Assembly (NCBI RefSeq): GCF_000420785.1
Contig: NZ_ATVP01000003.1
Coordinates: forward strand, 151,260 to 215,259
Reading direction: 5' to 3'
Source of the DNA: Streptococcus hyovaginalis DSM 12219
GTDB lineage: Bacteria; Bacillota; Bacilli; Lactobacillales; Streptococcaceae
Length of the DNA stretch: 64,000 nucleotides
The stretch's first letter is position 1. Each line of letters starts with the position of its first letter. The notes under the pieces were generated by a model. The model was not told the DNA's origin. It made no database searches and saw nothing but the letters and a program-made list of their open reading frames with translations. This document shows, piece after piece, positions 1-10,081 of this stretch. The position numbers and the translations under genes are program-made.

Positions 1-9
1 ACCAAAATT

Positions 10-522
10 GTGATTAAAGAGATTGGGCCTGAGCAAGCAGCAGAACTGCGTGAACTGGCTATGACAACTTATACGGAAACCTTTGGGCATGATACGACAA
101 AGGACCAGTTAGAAGCATTTTTCAATAGCGACTACCATATTGATGTGCTGACTGCTGAATTATCCTCAGCAGAATCCGCTCACCGCTTTGTTTATGTGGA
201 TAATACTTTAGCTGGCTACCTCAAAGTTAATTGGGGTTCGGCACAGACGGAACACGAGTTGGAAAATGCTTTTGAAATTCAACGGATTTACATTCTCAAA
301 GCTTTTCAAGGCTATGGCTTAGGAAAACGTTTGTTTGAGTTAGCTCTTGACATGGCTAAGAATAGTGGCTTTGACTGGGTTTGGCTTGGTGTTTGGGAGC
401 GTAATTTTAAAGCTCAAAATTTCTATGCTAAGTACGGTTTTGAAAAATTTGCAGAACATGACTTTGTGGTTTCGAAAGACAAGATTGATACTGACTGGTT
501 GCTCAAAAAACGTTTAAACTAG
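10..522 (+). CDS. GNAT-family N-acetyltransferase
   Basis: A 170-residue protein with the GNAT fold. The acetyl-CoA loop is visible as FQGYGLGKRLFE near residues 99-110 (the R/Q-x-x-G-x-G/A motif), preceded by the strand EIQRIYI and followed by WLGVWERNFKAQNFYAKYGF, the usual C-terminal GNAT signature. The start is a GTG at the window edge, so the ribosome-binding site cannot be judged. In streptococci a GNAT gene commonly lies between pheS and pheT, which fits pheT downstream; pheS would lie outside the window. The substrate is unknown. Confidence 0.85.
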   Translation: MIKEIGPEQAAELRELAMTTYTETFGHDTTKDQLEAFFNSDYHIDVLTAELSSAESAHRFVYVDNTLAGYLKVNWGSAQTEHELENAFEIQRIYILKAFQGYGLGKRLFELALDMAKNSGFDWVWLGVWERNFKAQNFYAKYGFEKFAEHDFVVSKDKIDTDWLLKKRLN

Positions 523-674
523 TGCTCATCAAATAGTACAAAAACAATAAAAAAGATTTTGAAAGGAAATACCCTGGCTCTAATATTGTAGATAAAGGAT
601 AGGATTTGCTGGGCTTAATAAGTCTCATATCTTACTTCTTATCTTACTGTTACAGAGTTTGGTATCTTAAATGT

Positions 675-3080
675 ATGCTTGTATCTTATAAATGGCTAAA
701 AGAATTGGTGGACATTGATGTCCCATCATCTGAATTAGCTGAAAAAATGTCAACAACAGGTATTGAGGTAGAAGGTGTGGAAACGCCTGCTGAAGGATTG
801 TCAAAATTGGTGGTTGGACATGTCATTTCATGCGAAGATGTTCCAGAAACACATTTGCACCTTTGTCAAGTCGATACTGGTGATGAAGAGCTTCGTCAGA
901 TTGTCTGCGGCGCCCCAAATGTTAAAGTAGGTATTAAAGTTATTGTGGCTCTTCCTGGTGCTCGCATCGCTGATAATTATAAAATCAAAAAAGGAAAAAT
1001 CCGTGGTATGGAGTCTCTTGGCATGATTTGCTCTCTCCAAGAGTTGGGATTGCCTGAATCTATCATTCCAAAAGCTTTTTCGGATGGTATTCAAATTCTT
1101 CCAGAAGATGCTGTGCCAGGCGATAGCATTTTCCCCTACCTTGATTTGGATGATGAGATCATCGAACTTTCAATCACCCCAAATCGTGCGGATGCCCTCT
1201 CAATGCGTGGTGTCGCTCACGAAGTGGCAGCTATTTATGGCAAATCAGTTCATTTTCCAGAAAAGGCAGTGACAGAAGATGCTAAAAAAGCATCTCAAGT
1301 GATTGATGTAGCGATTGCTTCAGATAAAGTGCTGACTTATGCTAGCCGTGTCGTGGAAAATGTGACAGTGGCACCAAGTCCACAGTGGTTGCAAAACCTG
1401 CTCATGAACGCAGGTATTCGTCCTATTAACAATGTGGTCGATGTGACCAATTATATCTTGCTATACTTTGGTCAGCCCATGCATGCCTTTGATTTAGACA
1501 AGTTTGAGGGCAACCAAATTATGGCACGTGATGCGCGTGATGGAGAAACCTTAGTGACGCTTGATGGCGAAGAACGTCAATTGACCGTTGATGATGTGGT
1601 TATTACTGTCGCTGATAAACCTGTTGCTCTTGCAGGTGTCATGGGTGGAAAAGATACTGAGATTGATAATGCCTCTAAGACTGTCGTTCTTGAAGCTGCT
1701 GTATTTGATGGTAAGTCTATCCGTAAAACGTCTAGTCGTTTAAATCTACGTTCCGAGAGTTCCTCACGTTTTGAAAAGGGAATCAACTTTGACACGGTGA
1801 CGGAAGCCCTTGATTTTGCGGCAGCTATGTTGGAAGAATTAGCTGGGGGCACTGTCTTAGCAGGTCGTGTTCAAGCAGGTAGTCTCCCTACGGAACCTGT
1901 TGAGGTATCAACTAGCTTAGACTATGTCAATGTGCGTTTGGGAACGGCCTTGACCTATAGCGATATTGAAGATGTCTTTGCTAAACTTGGCTTTGGTTTA
2001 TCAGGTTCTGCTGAAAGCTTCACGGTTGCTGTTCCTCGTCGACGTTGGGATATTAGTATTCAGGCTGACTTGGTGGAAGAAATTGCACGTATTTATGGTT
2101 ATGATAACTTACCAACTACTCTTCCAGAAGCTGCGGGTACAGCAGGGGAGTTGACATCTACACAAAAACTTTGTCGTAAAGTAAGAACCATTGCTGAGGG
2201 TTCTGGTTTAACAGAAGTGATCTCTTATGCCTTGACCACACCTGAAAAGGCAGTGGCCTTCAATAGCACTCCTAGTCAGTTGACTGAACTGATGTGGCCA
2301 ATGACTCAAGAGCGCTCAGTTTTGCGTCAGAATATGACGGCGGGTCTCTTGGATATTGTGGCTTATAATGTCGCTAGGAAGAACAAAAATATAGCGCTTT
2401 ATGAGATTGGAAAAGTCTTTGAACAGACAGGTAATCCCAAAGAAGACCTTCCAAATGAGATCAATACCTTTGCTATGGCCTTAACTGGCTTGGTAACTGA
2501 AAAGGATTTCCAGACAGCAGCAACGCCAGTTGATTTCTTCTATGCTAAAGGTATTATTGATATGATAGTTGATCAACTTGGGTTGGATGTAACGTTTGTT
2601 GCTGAAAAAGAGATGACTAATATGCATCCAGGACGTACAGCGGCTATTATTTTAAACGATGTGCCAGTTGGTTTTGTTGGACAAGTTCACCCACAAACAG
2701 CTAAGGACTATGATATTCCAGAAACTTACGTAGCCGAGCTTAACTTATCAGCTATCGAAGCAGCTTTGACAAGTGATTTAGTCTTTGCAGAAATCACAAA
2801 ATATCCAGCTGTTTCTCGTGACATTGCTCTTCTCCTTAACCAAGAAATCAGTCATCAGGCTATACTTGATGCCATTGAAGCTGCTGGTGTGAAACGTTTG
2901 ACAGCTGTGAAACTTTTTGATGTCTACGCAGGAGACAACATTGAAGTAGGTAAGAAATCCATGGCTTATAGTCTGACTTTCCAAAATCCTAATGACAACT
3001 TAACGGATGAAGAAGTGGCTAAGTACATGGAAAAAATTACGAAATCACTCGCTGACAAACTGGAAGCAGAGATTCGATAA
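675..3080 (+). CDS. pheT: Phenylalanine-tRNA ligase beta subunit
   Basis: This is the beta chain of the cytosolic alpha2-beta2 phenylalanyl-tRNA synthetase, which charges tRNA-Phe. From the ATG at 675 the protein is 801 residues, the usual streptococcal length, and begins [15 protein letters not shown], the conserved B1 start. The frame is open back to 606, but those 23 extra residues are hydrophobic and unlike the family. Visible parts are the tRNA-binding (EMAP-like) domain ([23 protein letters not shown]), the B3/B4 editing region, the B5 domain and a C-terminal ferredoxin-like anticodon-binding domain ([18 protein letters not shown]). The Shine-Dalgarno before 675 is poor, so translation may depend on upstream reading. 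Confidence 0.96.
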   Translation: MLVSYKWLKELVDIDVPSSELAEKMSTTGIEVEGVETPAEGLSKLVVGHVISCEDVPETHLHLCQVDTGDEELRQIVCGAPNVKVGIKVIVALPGARIADNYKIKKGKIRGMESLGMICSLQELGLPESIIPKAFSDGIQILPEDAVPGDSIFPYLDLDDEIIELSITPNRADALSMRGVAHEVAAIYGKSVHFPEKAVTEDAKKASQVIDVAIASDKVLTYASRVVENVTVAPSPQWLQNLLMNAGIRPINNVVDVTNYILLYFGQPMHAFDLDKFEGNQIMARDARDGETLVTLDGEERQLTVDDVVITVADKPVALAGVMGGKDTEIDNASKTVVLEAAVFDGKSIRKTSSRLNLRSESSSRFEKGINFDTVTEALDFAAAMLEELAGGTVLAGRVQAGSLPTEPVEVSTSLDYVNVRLGTALTYSDIEDVFAKLGFGLSGSAESFTVAVPRRRWDISIQADLVEEIARIYGYDNLPTTLPEAAGTAGELTSTQKLCRKVRTIAEGSGLTEVISYALTTPEKAVAFNSTPSQLTELMWPMTQERSVLRQNMTAGLLDIVAYNVARKNKNIALYEIGKVFEQTGNPKEDLPNEINTFAMALTGLVTEKDFQTAATPVDFFYAKGIIDMIVDQLGLDVTFVAEKEMTNMHPGRTAAIILNDVPVGFVGQVHPQTAKDYDIPETYVAELNLSAIEAALTSDLVFAEITKYPAVSRDIALLLNQEISHQAILDAIEAAGVKRLTAVKLFDVYAGDNIEVGKKSMAYSLTFQNPNDNLTDEEVAKYMEKITKSLADKLEAEIR

Positions 3081-3087
3081 CTTTTTT

Positions 3088-3113
3088 AGCTCAGGTCTTT
3101 GACTTGGGCTTTT
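3088..3113 (+). terminator. Rho-independent terminator after pheT
   Basis: Stem AGCTCAGGTC / GACTTGGGCT (10 bp with two G-U pairs), loop TTT, then a short T run, starting 8 bases after the pheT stop. Confidence 0.7.
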
Positions 3114-3135
3114 AGATATTAGAAAAGAGGTTAGC

Positions 3136-3513
3136 GTGTATCAAACAAAGGTAAAAGGCGATAAATTGTATCATACCATTTCTGAAGGTTATGGCCAATC
3201 GGTAGAGTTGTTTGGCTTTACCAAAGACGGTGAAACACCCATGAGCTTGGTTAATATTGCTTTAGCGTCCTGTGTGACTATGTGTGTGCAAGGTTATTTT
3301 GCTAGATTTCATCAAGAAACAGTTGTATCCAGTTTGGTTGATTCAACTTATGATAAGGGAAATTTTAATCTAAAGATTGGTATTGCGCACGAGCTGGATG
3401 AGGAAATGAAGGTTGCGATTTTGACCTATATCGACCAGCAATGCCGTGTTAAAAAAATCCTTAGAGAAGACTTGGTTTATGATATTTCCCTGGAGGAAGC
3501 TTATGACATCTGA
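3136..3513 (+). CDS. OsmC-family protein
   Basis: A 125-residue OsmC/Ohr-like protein. The central segment MSLVNIALASCVTMCVQGYFAR holds the family cysteine (ASC), and the C-terminal part (DQQCRVKKIL) holds a second cysteine. OsmC proteins are thiol-dependent peroxidases acting on organic hydroperoxides in the cytoplasm; this short streptococcal type is not characterised as far as I know. It starts at a GTG preceded by AAAAGAGG. The last bases overlap the start of the next gene, so the two are probably translationally coupled. Confidence 0.8.
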   Translation: MYQTKVKGDKLYHTISEGYGQSVELFGFTKDGETPMSLVNIALASCVTMCVQGYFARFHQETVVSSLVDSTYDKGNFNLKIGIAHELDEEMKVAILTYIDQQCRVKKILREDLVYDISLEEAYDI

Positions 3514-3904
3514 TGTTGATGTTAAAGGACAGCTGCTAAAAGCTCAAAAAGAGTGGGCTTACCAAAAATATTGGGTTATGGCACATTCGCAACAGCATTA
3601 TAACGCTTTGCGTCAACTTTTTAAGGGAAATGAGTGGTCATCAGACAAAGCAGAGACTTTTCAACATTTACTGGCTGAAGCAGAGCAAATCGAGCCAACC
3701 TTGCAGACTCTTCGAACCGCTTATCAGCATGTTTGGGGGTATTTTAAGAAAATTGCTTCCTCTGAAGAACGCGAATGTTATAAGCATTTTGATGCCACAT
3801 TAGATAACTCTCATCGAGAGATGTTAGTATTTCTGCAGTCACTGACAGCCAAATACCATATTCCCTACCTTATGCAGTCTCGTTTACTATGCGAGGGACT
3901 TTGA
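3503..3904 (+). CDS. DUF1722 (YbgA-family) protein
   Basis: A 133-residue protein resembling the DUF1722 domain, with the typical opening WAYQKYWVMAHSQQHYNALRQLF and a C-terminal segment (KYHIPYLMQSRLL). I chose the ATG at 3503 because GGAGG lies 7 bases upstream; an upstream ATG at 3446 in the same frame lies inside the osmC-like gene. It overlaps that gene by 11 bases. The biochemical role of DUF1722 is not established; the domain is sometimes fused to DUF523 proteins. Confidence 0.75.
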   Translation: MTSDVDVKGQLLKAQKEWAYQKYWVMAHSQQHYNALRQLFKGNEWSSDKAETFQHLLAEAEQIEPTLQTLRTAYQHVWGYFKKIASSEERECYKHFDATLDNSHREMLVFLQSLTAKYHIPYLMQSRLLCEGL

Positions 3905-3913
3905 TATAAAAGG

Positions 3914-3946
3914 AAACCCAGGACGCTTCATGTAGTCCTGGGTTTT
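3914..3946. terminator. Bidirectional terminator between DUF1722 gene and ltaS
   Basis: Perfect stem AAACCCAGGAC / GTCCTGGGTTT with a 10-base loop, T run on the plus strand and A-rich flank on the other, placed between two convergent genes. Confidence 0.85.
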
Positions 3947-3959
3947 GCTTATTATAATT

Positions 3960-6140
3960 TTAATCTTTTGTCTCTTCAGAGCTTGAACTTGATGAAGATG
4001 ATGACGCATCTGTTGATGTCTCCTCTTCAGGATTGAGTTGCATATAACTTGGTGCATTGAAGAGTTTTTGTGTCGACTGTTTGCCATGCTTGCTGTAGAT
4101 ACTTGTCGAAGCATCGCCTTTTTTATTCTCGATTGCTTTCAGAGCCTTCAGGGAGTCAATGTAAGAAATCTTACTGCTATCAACAGGTTTGAGACCATTG
4201 TCAGTATCAAATCTCAGCAGATCTCCGGTTTGGACAGCATCGCTCATCTTGAGCTGCTGGCTAACGGCTTCACGAATAGCTTTATTTTCTTCTTGAGTAG
4301 CTTCGTCAGGGTTTGTGATCAATTCTCCTGTAGTGGTGTTGTACAGCTTACCATCATAATTAGTGTATTTAGGCGTGACATAGGTACCTGAGCTTCTAAA
4401 AGCTACTATTTGTCGATTATCTGGTGACAAGAGATCTTGTCCTAATTCAACGTATTGGCTATTATCAATCCCTAAAAGAGAGAGTAGCGTTGGTAGGTGA
4501 TCTACTTGGCCACCGAAGGTATTGCTGATGAAGCCCTTGTCCATGCCTGGGATGTGAATCATGTAAGGTACACGTTGTAACATGGCATTATCATACTCTG
4601 ACCAGGTTTCAGGATTTTTACCTAGAAGTGGAGCAAGGCTAGTATTGCGCGAATTGGAGATACCATAGTGATCCCCGTATAAGACAATAATAGAATTATC
4701 GTAGACACCACTAGCTTTGAGATAATCAAAGAGAGCTTTTAATGAAGTATCCAGGTAGTTGGCTGTCGCGAAGTAACCATTGATGGTTTCATCATCTGTC
4801 TGGGCTAGTGGAAAGCCTTGCTCATCATCTTCTCCAGCCAGACTAGTGTAAGGGTAATGGTGGCTGACAGTTAAGAACTTGGTGTAGATGGGTTGCTGCA
4901 TGTGTTCCAAATACTTAATAGAATCTGCTAGCATATGCTTATCATTCAAGCCGTACTGGAAGGAGTTAGACTTATTTAACTCTTGGAAGTAGGACTCATC
5001 AAAGAAATAGTCATAGCCCCATTGTTTGTAGGCATTATTACGATTCCAGAAAGTACCGACATTACCGTGGAAAACAGCGCTGGTGTAGTCACCATTTTGC
5101 TGCAAAATGTTTGGTGCGGCAAACTGGGTGTTGTCCCCACCATAGTTAACCATGAAAGAACCGCTGTTAAGCCCAAAGAGTGAATTTTCCATGAGCGTTT
5201 CAGCATCAGATGTCTTCCCAGCCTTAACCTGGTGGAAGAAGTTAGAGAAGGCAAAGGTTTCTTTAGAATGGTATAAAGAGTTGATAAAAGGCGTGACTTC
5301 GTAGTCCTTGCCATCGACGTTTAGCTTATAGTCGATTAAGAATTGTTGGAAGCTTTCCAAATGGATCATGATCACATTGCGGCCTTTAGCAATGCCATAA
5401 TACTCTGGGTTTGGCGCAGCACGATGCTCTTTGACATAGTCTTTCACCTCTGTCAACTCTTCAGCAGTTGCCCCGCTTCGCTCTTTTTCTGCTTGATAGG
5501 CTTGGTTACCGCTATAGACAGAGAAAGATGGGAGACCGAGTGCGCGAACAAGATAGAAGTTCGAAAAGCCGCGCGTTAATAGTTCTGGACGATCGATTTC
5601 AGCCAAGAAAAGGTTAGCTGAGAAAAGAAGTCCTGAGAGTGCTGTAACAGCAAAACTAGCACGTTTATTAAAGGGACGATCATCTGTAGTAATTTTCTTT
5701 TTGAAAAAGAGATAGCCCAGCAAGAAGAAGTCCAAGACATAAAAGAGGTCTGTCGGTCTGATCAAATTAAGGGCAGAGTCACCAAGACCTGCAGCCGCCT
5801 TGCTACTGCCAAGCATGGTACTGACCGTGATGAAATCCGAAAATTCACGGAAATAAAAAGCATTAGCAATAATTAAGAGGGTCAGTAAACTATAAATGAT
5901 CCAGGAGATGGTGTAAAAGACTTTTGTATTTTTAAGATAAAGGGCCAATCCAATCAAGAGTAAGCCAACTGGAATGGGATTAATAATGGTCAAAAAAATT
6001 TGATATAGATTTTCAGTGTTTAACACAAAGTCGATATTGTAAGCCCAAAGGTTTTTCAACCAATAAAAAAACAATAAAGTAAGGATAAATCCCAAACGGG
6101 TACTCATTACTTTAAGGATGGTATGATGTTTATTTTTCAC
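3960..6140 (-). CDS. ltaS: Lipoteichoic acid synthase LtaS-type
   Basis: This 726-residue membrane enzyme polymerises glycerol phosphate from phosphatidylglycerol onto a glycolipid anchor to build lipoteichoic acid. Five hydrophobic segments lie in residues 15-185, followed by an extracellular sulfatase-like domain. The predicted metal-binding glutamate is in IMIHLESFQQF (E262), the nucleophile threonine is T310 in KAGKTSDAETLMENS, and the metal-binding DxH is in LYGDHYG. The tail ends in a run of nine serines and is longer than that of S. aureus LtaS. It stands alone between its own promoter region (6141-6200) and the bidirectional terminator. Confidence 0.94.
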   Translation of the reverse strand: MKNKHHTILKVMSTRLGFILTLLFFYWLKNLWAYNIDFVLNTENLYQIFLTIINPIPVGLLLIGLALYLKNTKVFYTISWIIYSLLTLLIIANAFYFREFSDFITVSTMLGSSKAAAGLGDSALNLIRPTDLFYVLDFFLLGYLFFKKKITTDDRPFNKRASFAVTALSGLLFSANLFLAEIDRPELLTRGFSNFYLVRALGLPSFSVYSGNQAYQAEKERSGATAEELTEVKDYVKEHRAAPNPEYYGIAKGRNVIMIHLESFQQFLIDYKLNVDGKDYEVTPFINSLYHSKETFAFSNFFHQVKAGKTSDAETLMENSLFGLNSGSFMVNYGGDNTQFAAPNILQQNGDYTSAVFHGNVGTFWNRNNAYKQWGYDYFFDESYFQELNKSNSFQYGLNDKHMLADSIKYLEHMQQPIYTKFLTVSHHYPYTSLAGEDDEQGFPLAQTDDETINGYFATANYLDTSLKALFDYLKASGVYDNSIIVLYGDHYGISNSRNTSLAPLLGKNPETWSEYDNAMLQRVPYMIHIPGMDKGFISNTFGGQVDHLPTLLSLLGIDNSQYVELGQDLLSPDNRQIVAFRSSGTYVTPKYTNYDGKLYNTTTGELITNPDEATQEENKAIREAVSQQLKMSDAVQTGDLLRFDTDNGLKPVDSSKISYIDSLKALKAIENKKGDASTSIYSKHGKQSTQKLFNAPSYMQLNPEEETSTDASSSSSSSSSEETKD

Positions 6141-6273
6141 AACAATTTCGTTCCTTGGTTTATTTTCCTAAATAAAGAATCTCAGATAGTATTATATCAT
6201 AAATTAAAAGAGGACCCAAAAGAAAGTGATAAAAGAAAGTGATGTTCTCTAACTATTAATCATAGGATAATTT

Positions 6274-6282
6274 TGTTATAAT
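6274..6282 (+). promoter_or_regulatory. Extended -10 promoter of the rRNA methylase gene
   Basis: TGTTATAAT is a perfect extended -10 (TGnTATAAT). It overlaps the first in-frame ATG (6281), so transcription should begin near 6289, essentially at the next ATG (6290). No consensus -35 is visible. Confidence 0.6.
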
Positions 6283-6289
6283 GGATGGT

Positions 6290-7450
6290 ATGGAAAGACT
6301 TCGTGTAAAGAGGCCAGTTGAAAAAAAGATTGCAAAGGGCGTCAAATTGCTGGAAAAAGGTGATTTGCCAGAGGTAGGCATAAGTGATGAACTTGTTTAC
6401 CTTTATAGTTCTTCGGACCGCTTTTTGGTAAGGGCCTATTTGTCAGAGCAGCATAAGGGGATTGGTTGGGTCATTGATCGAGAGCAATCGGCTTTAAACC
6501 AGACCTACTTTGAAGAGCTGTTTAAAAAAGCTAGGAAAAACCGTGGGGCCTTTGAGGCATCTGTGACCACGACAGCCTATCGCCTCTTTAATCAAGAAGG
6601 GGATGGTTTTGGTGGCATTAGCATTGACCGCTATGGTGACTTTGTTGTATTTTCATGGTATAATGCTTTTGTTTATGCTATCAAAGATATGCTTGTAGCC
6701 GCTTTTCGTCAGGTTTACCCGGAGATAAGGGGTGCTTATGAAAAGTACCGTTTCCAGGGTCCGGCGGAGCAGTCTGCACACTTATATGGTGAGGAATCTC
6801 CAGAAGCTTACATCGTCTTAGAAAATGGGGTGCAGTATCACATTTTTCTAAATGATGGTTTGATGACTGGTATCTTTTTGGATCAACATGAGGTTCGCGG
6901 ACGGCTTGTTGATGGTTTGGCTAGTGGAAAAAGTATTTTGAATTTATTTTCCTACACAGCTGCTTTTTCCGTAGCAGCAGCTATGGGAGGAGCTAGTCAG
7001 ACGACATCTGTGGATCTGGCTAAGCGATCTGTAGAGTTATCCCAAGCCCACTTTGAGGCTAACGGTTTGGATTTGGCTAACCATAAGTTGATGGTGATGG
7101 ATGTTTTTGATTATTACCGTTATGCTAAACGGCATGAGTTGACTTATGATGTGATCGTCATTGATCCTCCAAGTTTTGCCAGACATAAAAAGAAGACATT
7201 TTCGGTCCTAAAAGATTACCACCGGCTAGTTGAAGAAGCTTTAGATATTTTAAATCCAAATGGGATTCTGATCTTATCAACGAATGCGTCAACGATGACA
7301 GTAGACCAATTTCAAAAAGAAATTGACAAAGGATTTGCTGGCAAGTCTTATGACATCTTGTCTTTAGACCAACTACCAGATGATTTTAAACAAAATAAAA
7401 ATGATGAAAGAAGTAACTACTTGAAAGTATTTACCCTTAAGGTTAGATAA
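6290..7450 (+). CDS. Class I SAM-dependent rRNA (cytosine-C5) methyltransferase, RlmI/YwbD type
   Basis: A 386-residue protein with an N-terminal PUA domain ([22 protein letters not shown]) and a C-terminal Rossmann methyltransferase. SAM-binding motif I is [20 protein letters not shown]. The catalytic segment [16 protein letters not shown] holds the DPPSF motif of the RlmI family, which methylates a cytosine of 23S rRNA. The start at 6290 is preferred over 6281 because the -10 hexamer of the only good promoter overlaps 6281; the mRNA may be leaderless. It ends in TAATG, overlapping the start of aroD, so the two form an operon. Confidence 0.85.
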   Translation: MERLRVKRPVEKKIAKGVKLLEKGDLPEVGISDELVYLYSSSDRFLVRAYLSEQHKGIGWVIDREQSALNQTYFEELFKKARKNRGAFEASVTTTAYRLFNQEGDGFGGISIDRYGDFVVFSWYNAFVYAIKDMLVAAFRQVYPEIRGAYEKYRFQGPAEQSAHLYGEESPEAYIVLENGVQYHIFLNDGLMTGIFLDQHEVRGRLVDGLASGKSILNLFSYTAAFSVAAAMGGASQTTSVDLAKRSVELSQAHFEANGLDLANHKLMVMDVFDYYRYAKRHELTYDVIVIDPPSFARHKKKTFSVLKDYHRLVEEALDILNPNGILILSTNASTMTVDQFQKEIDKGFAGKSYDILSLDQLPDDFKQNKNDERSNYLKVFTLKVR

Positions 7451-8133
7451 TGAAAATAGTTGTACCGATAATCCCCAAAAGCCTCGATGAGGTAAATGAA
7501 TTAGATAGCTCAAAGTATGAAGGTGCCGATATCATTGAATGGCGAGCTGATTATTTATCAAAAGATGATGTGTTAAAGGTTGCTCCGGCTATTTTTGAAA
7601 AGTTTTCCGGTCATGAGATCTTGTTTACCATACGTACAGTAAATGAGGGTGGTTATGCCGAACTGGATGCTAAAGATTATATCGCTCTGTTGAAGGATGT
7701 AGATGCCCTTTATCACCCAGATTATATTGACTTTGAGTATTTTACCTATAAGCCTCATTTTGATCAGGTTCTAAATTTCCCCAATCTAGCTCTTAGCTAC
7801 CATAATTTTCAAGAAACCCCAGAAAATCTCATGGAGATTTTTTCAGAGTTAACCACTTTAGCACCGCGTATTGTTCGGATCTCAGTAATGCCTCACAATG
7901 AGCAAGAGGTACTAGATTTGATGAACTACACGAGAGGCTTTAAAACCTTAAATCCTGAGCAAATTTATGCCACAGTTTCAATGGGGAAACTCGGAAAACT
8001 CTCACGTATTTCAGGCGATGTTACAGGATCTTCGTGGAGTTTTGCTAGTTTTGATGCAGAATCAGCTAGTGCTACAGGGCAGATCAGTCTTAACAATCTT
8101 AAAAAAGTCATGAGTGTCTTAGAAGAAGACTAG
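7450..8133 (+). CDS. aroD: 3-dehydroquinate dehydratase, type I
   Basis: This 227-residue enzyme converts 3-dehydroquinate to 3-dehydroshikimate in the shikimate pathway. Type I signatures are visible: the substrate-binding EWRADYL near residue 30, IDFEYF, and the C-terminal region [22 protein letters not shown]. The Schiff-base lysine is expected in the MGKLGK segment or just before it, where the family pattern is conserved. The start overlaps the upstream stop codon (TAATG). A terminator follows at 8243. Confidence 0.95.
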   Translation: MKIVVPIIPKSLDEVNELDSSKYEGADIIEWRADYLSKDDVLKVAPAIFEKFSGHEILFTIRTVNEGGYAELDAKDYIALLKDVDALYHPDYIDFEYFTYKPHFDQVLNFPNLALSYHNFQETPENLMEIFSELTTLAPRIVRISVMPHNEQEVLDLMNYTRGFKTLNPEQIYATVSMGKLGKLSRISGDVTGSSWSFASFDAESASATGQISLNNLKKVMSVLEED

Positions 8134-8242
8134 GCTCAGCTAAATGCTGATCCTAATATAGAGCATTTTGAGATAAGGGATTCTGTGAAAAGAGAGTAAT
8201 CCATTTCTTTAGGGGTTGCTAACATAAGTGATGAATAACAAG

Positions 8243-8263
8243 AAGGTCTGAGAAGGCCTTTTT
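8243..8263 (+). terminator. Weak rho-independent terminator after aroD
   Basis: Stem AAGGTC / GGCCTT with loop TGAGAA, followed by TTTTT (partly within the stem). Confidence 0.55.
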
Positions 8264-8402
8264 AGTTTGCAGCTGTCAGATGATCTTAGCCTATAAGTCA
8301 TAGCAAAGGGAAGAGGCTGGATTGCTGGTTTTCACGATGCAGGCTTCTTGGTAATCTTGTGAAAGAAACCAGTAGGAGTTATCATTAATTGCCGATAGAA
8401 AA

Positions 8403-8518
8403 GAAAAAATATGATAAAATAGACCTATTGTTGGTCATTGTTTATCATTAACGATGACATTGGTGCCATTCATTGTGTAATGGTCGGTTAATAAGCGCTA
8501 TTTAAGGAGGAATTACCC
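8403..8518 (+). promoter_or_regulatory. Promoter and structured leader of the YlbF-family gene
   Basis: The gene-free stretch 8134-8518 holds the aroD terminator, about 130 bases with nothing I recognise, then a -10-like TAAAAT (8415). A leader follows with two hairpins: GTCATTGTT / AACGATGAC with loop TATCATT (8434-8458), and CCATT / AATGG (8466-8483). No T run follows either one, so they are not terminators. A strong AAGGAGG precedes the ATG. Confidence 0.45.
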
Positions 8519-8863
8519 ATGACGACTAATATTTATGATTTAGCAAATGAACTGGAGCGTGCAATTCGTCACCTTCCAGAGTATCAAACAGTTGCAGATG
8601 CCAAAGCGAAAATCGATGCAGATGCTGCTTCGAAAGCCTTGTTTGATGACTTTATTGCTTTTCAAGAGGATCTTTACCAGAAAATGCAATCTGGTCAAAT
8701 GCCAACCGAAGAGGATCAAAAAGCTATCCAAGCGATGACAGAGAAGATGGAAGCTAATACTACTGTTAGAGATTATTTAAATGCGCAACAAGCACTTTCT
8801 GTTTATATTTCTGATATTGAACGTATCGTCTTTAAACCTCTACAGGAATTAACTGGAAAATAA
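8519..8863 (+). CDS. YlbF/YmcA family (DUF964, UPF0342) protein
   Basis: A 114-residue, almost wholly helical protein. It begins MTTNIYDLANELERAIRHLPEY and contains LFDDFIAFQEDLYQKMQSGQ, the usual signature of the UPF0342/YlbF-like family. In Bacillus, YlbF and YmcA act with YaaT on RNase Y-dependent mRNA turnover; whether this paralogue does the same is not known. AAGGAGG ends 9 bases before the ATG. Confidence 0.85.
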   Translation: MTTNIYDLANELERAIRHLPEYQTVADAKAKIDADAASKALFDDFIAFQEDLYQKMQSGQMPTEEDQKAIQAMTEKMEANTTVRDYLNAQQALSVYISDIERIVFKPLQELTGK

Positions 8864-8902
8864 AAGGTTTTCCAAGAGATAGCTAGAAAGGAGAGGAAAG
8901 CG

Positions 8903-9826
8903 ATGGTTCGAAAAATTGGCATTATTGGCATGGGAAATGTGGGTGCGGCCCTAGCGCACGGTTTAATTGCGCAAGGAATTGGTGATCATTATGTTCTCAT
9001 CGATCCACGAGAAGACAAGGTGGTCGCAGATCGGCTGGATTTTCAAGATGCGATGGTCAACCATTCCCATTTTGCCCAATTGACAGTTAATGACTACTCG
9101 GCCTTGTCAGATGCGGATATTGTAGTTTCGGCCTTGGGAAATATCCAGTTGCAGCACAATGCTAGTGAGGACCGTTTTGCGGAATTTTCCTTCATGCAAA
9201 AAGAAGTGCCTCAAGTTGCGGCTTCCTTAAAACAATCAGGTTTTAAAGGAATACTTTTAGTCATTTCGAATCCAGTTGATGCTGTTTCAGCGCTTTATCA
9301 AGCCCTAACCGGATTTCCTAAAAATCGTGTGATTGGAACAGGGACGCTGTTGGATACGGCTCGTATGAAGCGTGTGGTTGGTGAACGTCTGGGTATCAAT
9401 CCTAAAAGTGTTTCTGGTTACAATTTAGGGGAGCATGGTAACTCTCAATTTACAGCATGGAGTCAAGTTAGGGTAAAAGGACAGGCGATCACAGATGTCC
9501 TTTCTAAAGAGGAGTTGTGTGACTTGGCCTATGCCTCAATGAAAGGCGGTCATACTGTTTTTTATGGCAAGGGTTACACGTCCTATGGCATTGCTGCAAC
9601 AGCTATCAGAATCATTCAAGTTATTCTTTCAGATGCCCAGGAAGAATTGGTGGTGTCTAGTTATCACGATGCTCTAGGTACCTATGTTGGTTATCCGGCT
9701 ATTATCGGACGTGAAGGAAGGATAGGATCTATTGATTTGCGTTTATCGTCAGAGGAAGACCAACAGTTGCAGACTTCTGCTAAGCTCATTAGAGATCGTG
9801 TATTTGAGGCTTTGGAGAAGTTATAA
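8903..9826 (+). CDS. L-2-hydroxyacid (L-2-hydroxyisocaproate) dehydrogenase, LDH/MDH superfamily
   Basis: A 307-residue NAD-dependent enzyme. The Rossmann loop IGIIGMGNVGAALAHGL is at residues 5-21 and the conserved VISNPVDAVSALYQ and GTGTLLDTARMKR follow. The catalytic histidine lies in YNLGEHGNSQFTAWS. The substrate loop (SALGNIQLQHNASEDRF) differs from true L-lactate dehydrogenase, where it contains a QxxGExR pattern. This suggests a branched or larger 2-oxoacid as substrate, as in L-HicDH of lactobacilli. The exact substrate is inference. Confidence 0.85.
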   Translation: MVRKIGIIGMGNVGAALAHGLIAQGIGDHYVLIDPREDKVVADRLDFQDAMVNHSHFAQLTVNDYSALSDADIVVSALGNIQLQHNASEDRFAEFSFMQKEVPQVAASLKQSGFKGILLVISNPVDAVSALYQALTGFPKNRVIGTGTLLDTARMKRVVGERLGINPKSVSGYNLGEHGNSQFTAWSQVRVKGQAITDVLSKEELCDLAYASMKGGHTVFYGKGYTSYGIAATAIRIIQVILSDAQEELVVSSYHDALGTYVGYPAIIGREGRIGSIDLRLSSEEDQQLQTSAKLIRDRVFEALEKL

Positions 9827-9843
9827 ACGCTGAAAACCATCGA

Positions 9844-9875
9844 AACAATCTGTCTGTTAAGATAGATTGTTTTTT
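9844..9875 (+). terminator. Rho-independent terminator
   Basis: Stem AACAATCT / AGATTGTT with T run TTTTTT, just after the dehydrogenase gene. Confidence 0.85.
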
Positions 9876-10081
9876 GTCGATCTGTTTTTCAGGTTCTTCT
9901 GGTCAATTCTTGACAAGCCTATGGATAAATTATAAGATTTTAAGGAAATCACTTTTTGTCTAATGAGTGGTTGTCTCTATAAATGAGCTTAGTAGATGAG
10001 AGAGTAGACGCTACCTTTTGTAAAATATACTTGTTTTAGCGTATTTTCTCAAAGGTATATAGAATAGTATGAGTATATGTT

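Noticed and set aside
606..674. Longer PheT N-terminus from an upstream start
   Set aside because: The extra 23 residues are hydrophobic and unlike the family; the conserved protein begins at the ATG at 675.
3887..5579. Several ORFs opposite ltaS
   Set aside because: They are antisense shadows of a well-supported ltaS gene, without ribosome-binding sites or recognisable domains.
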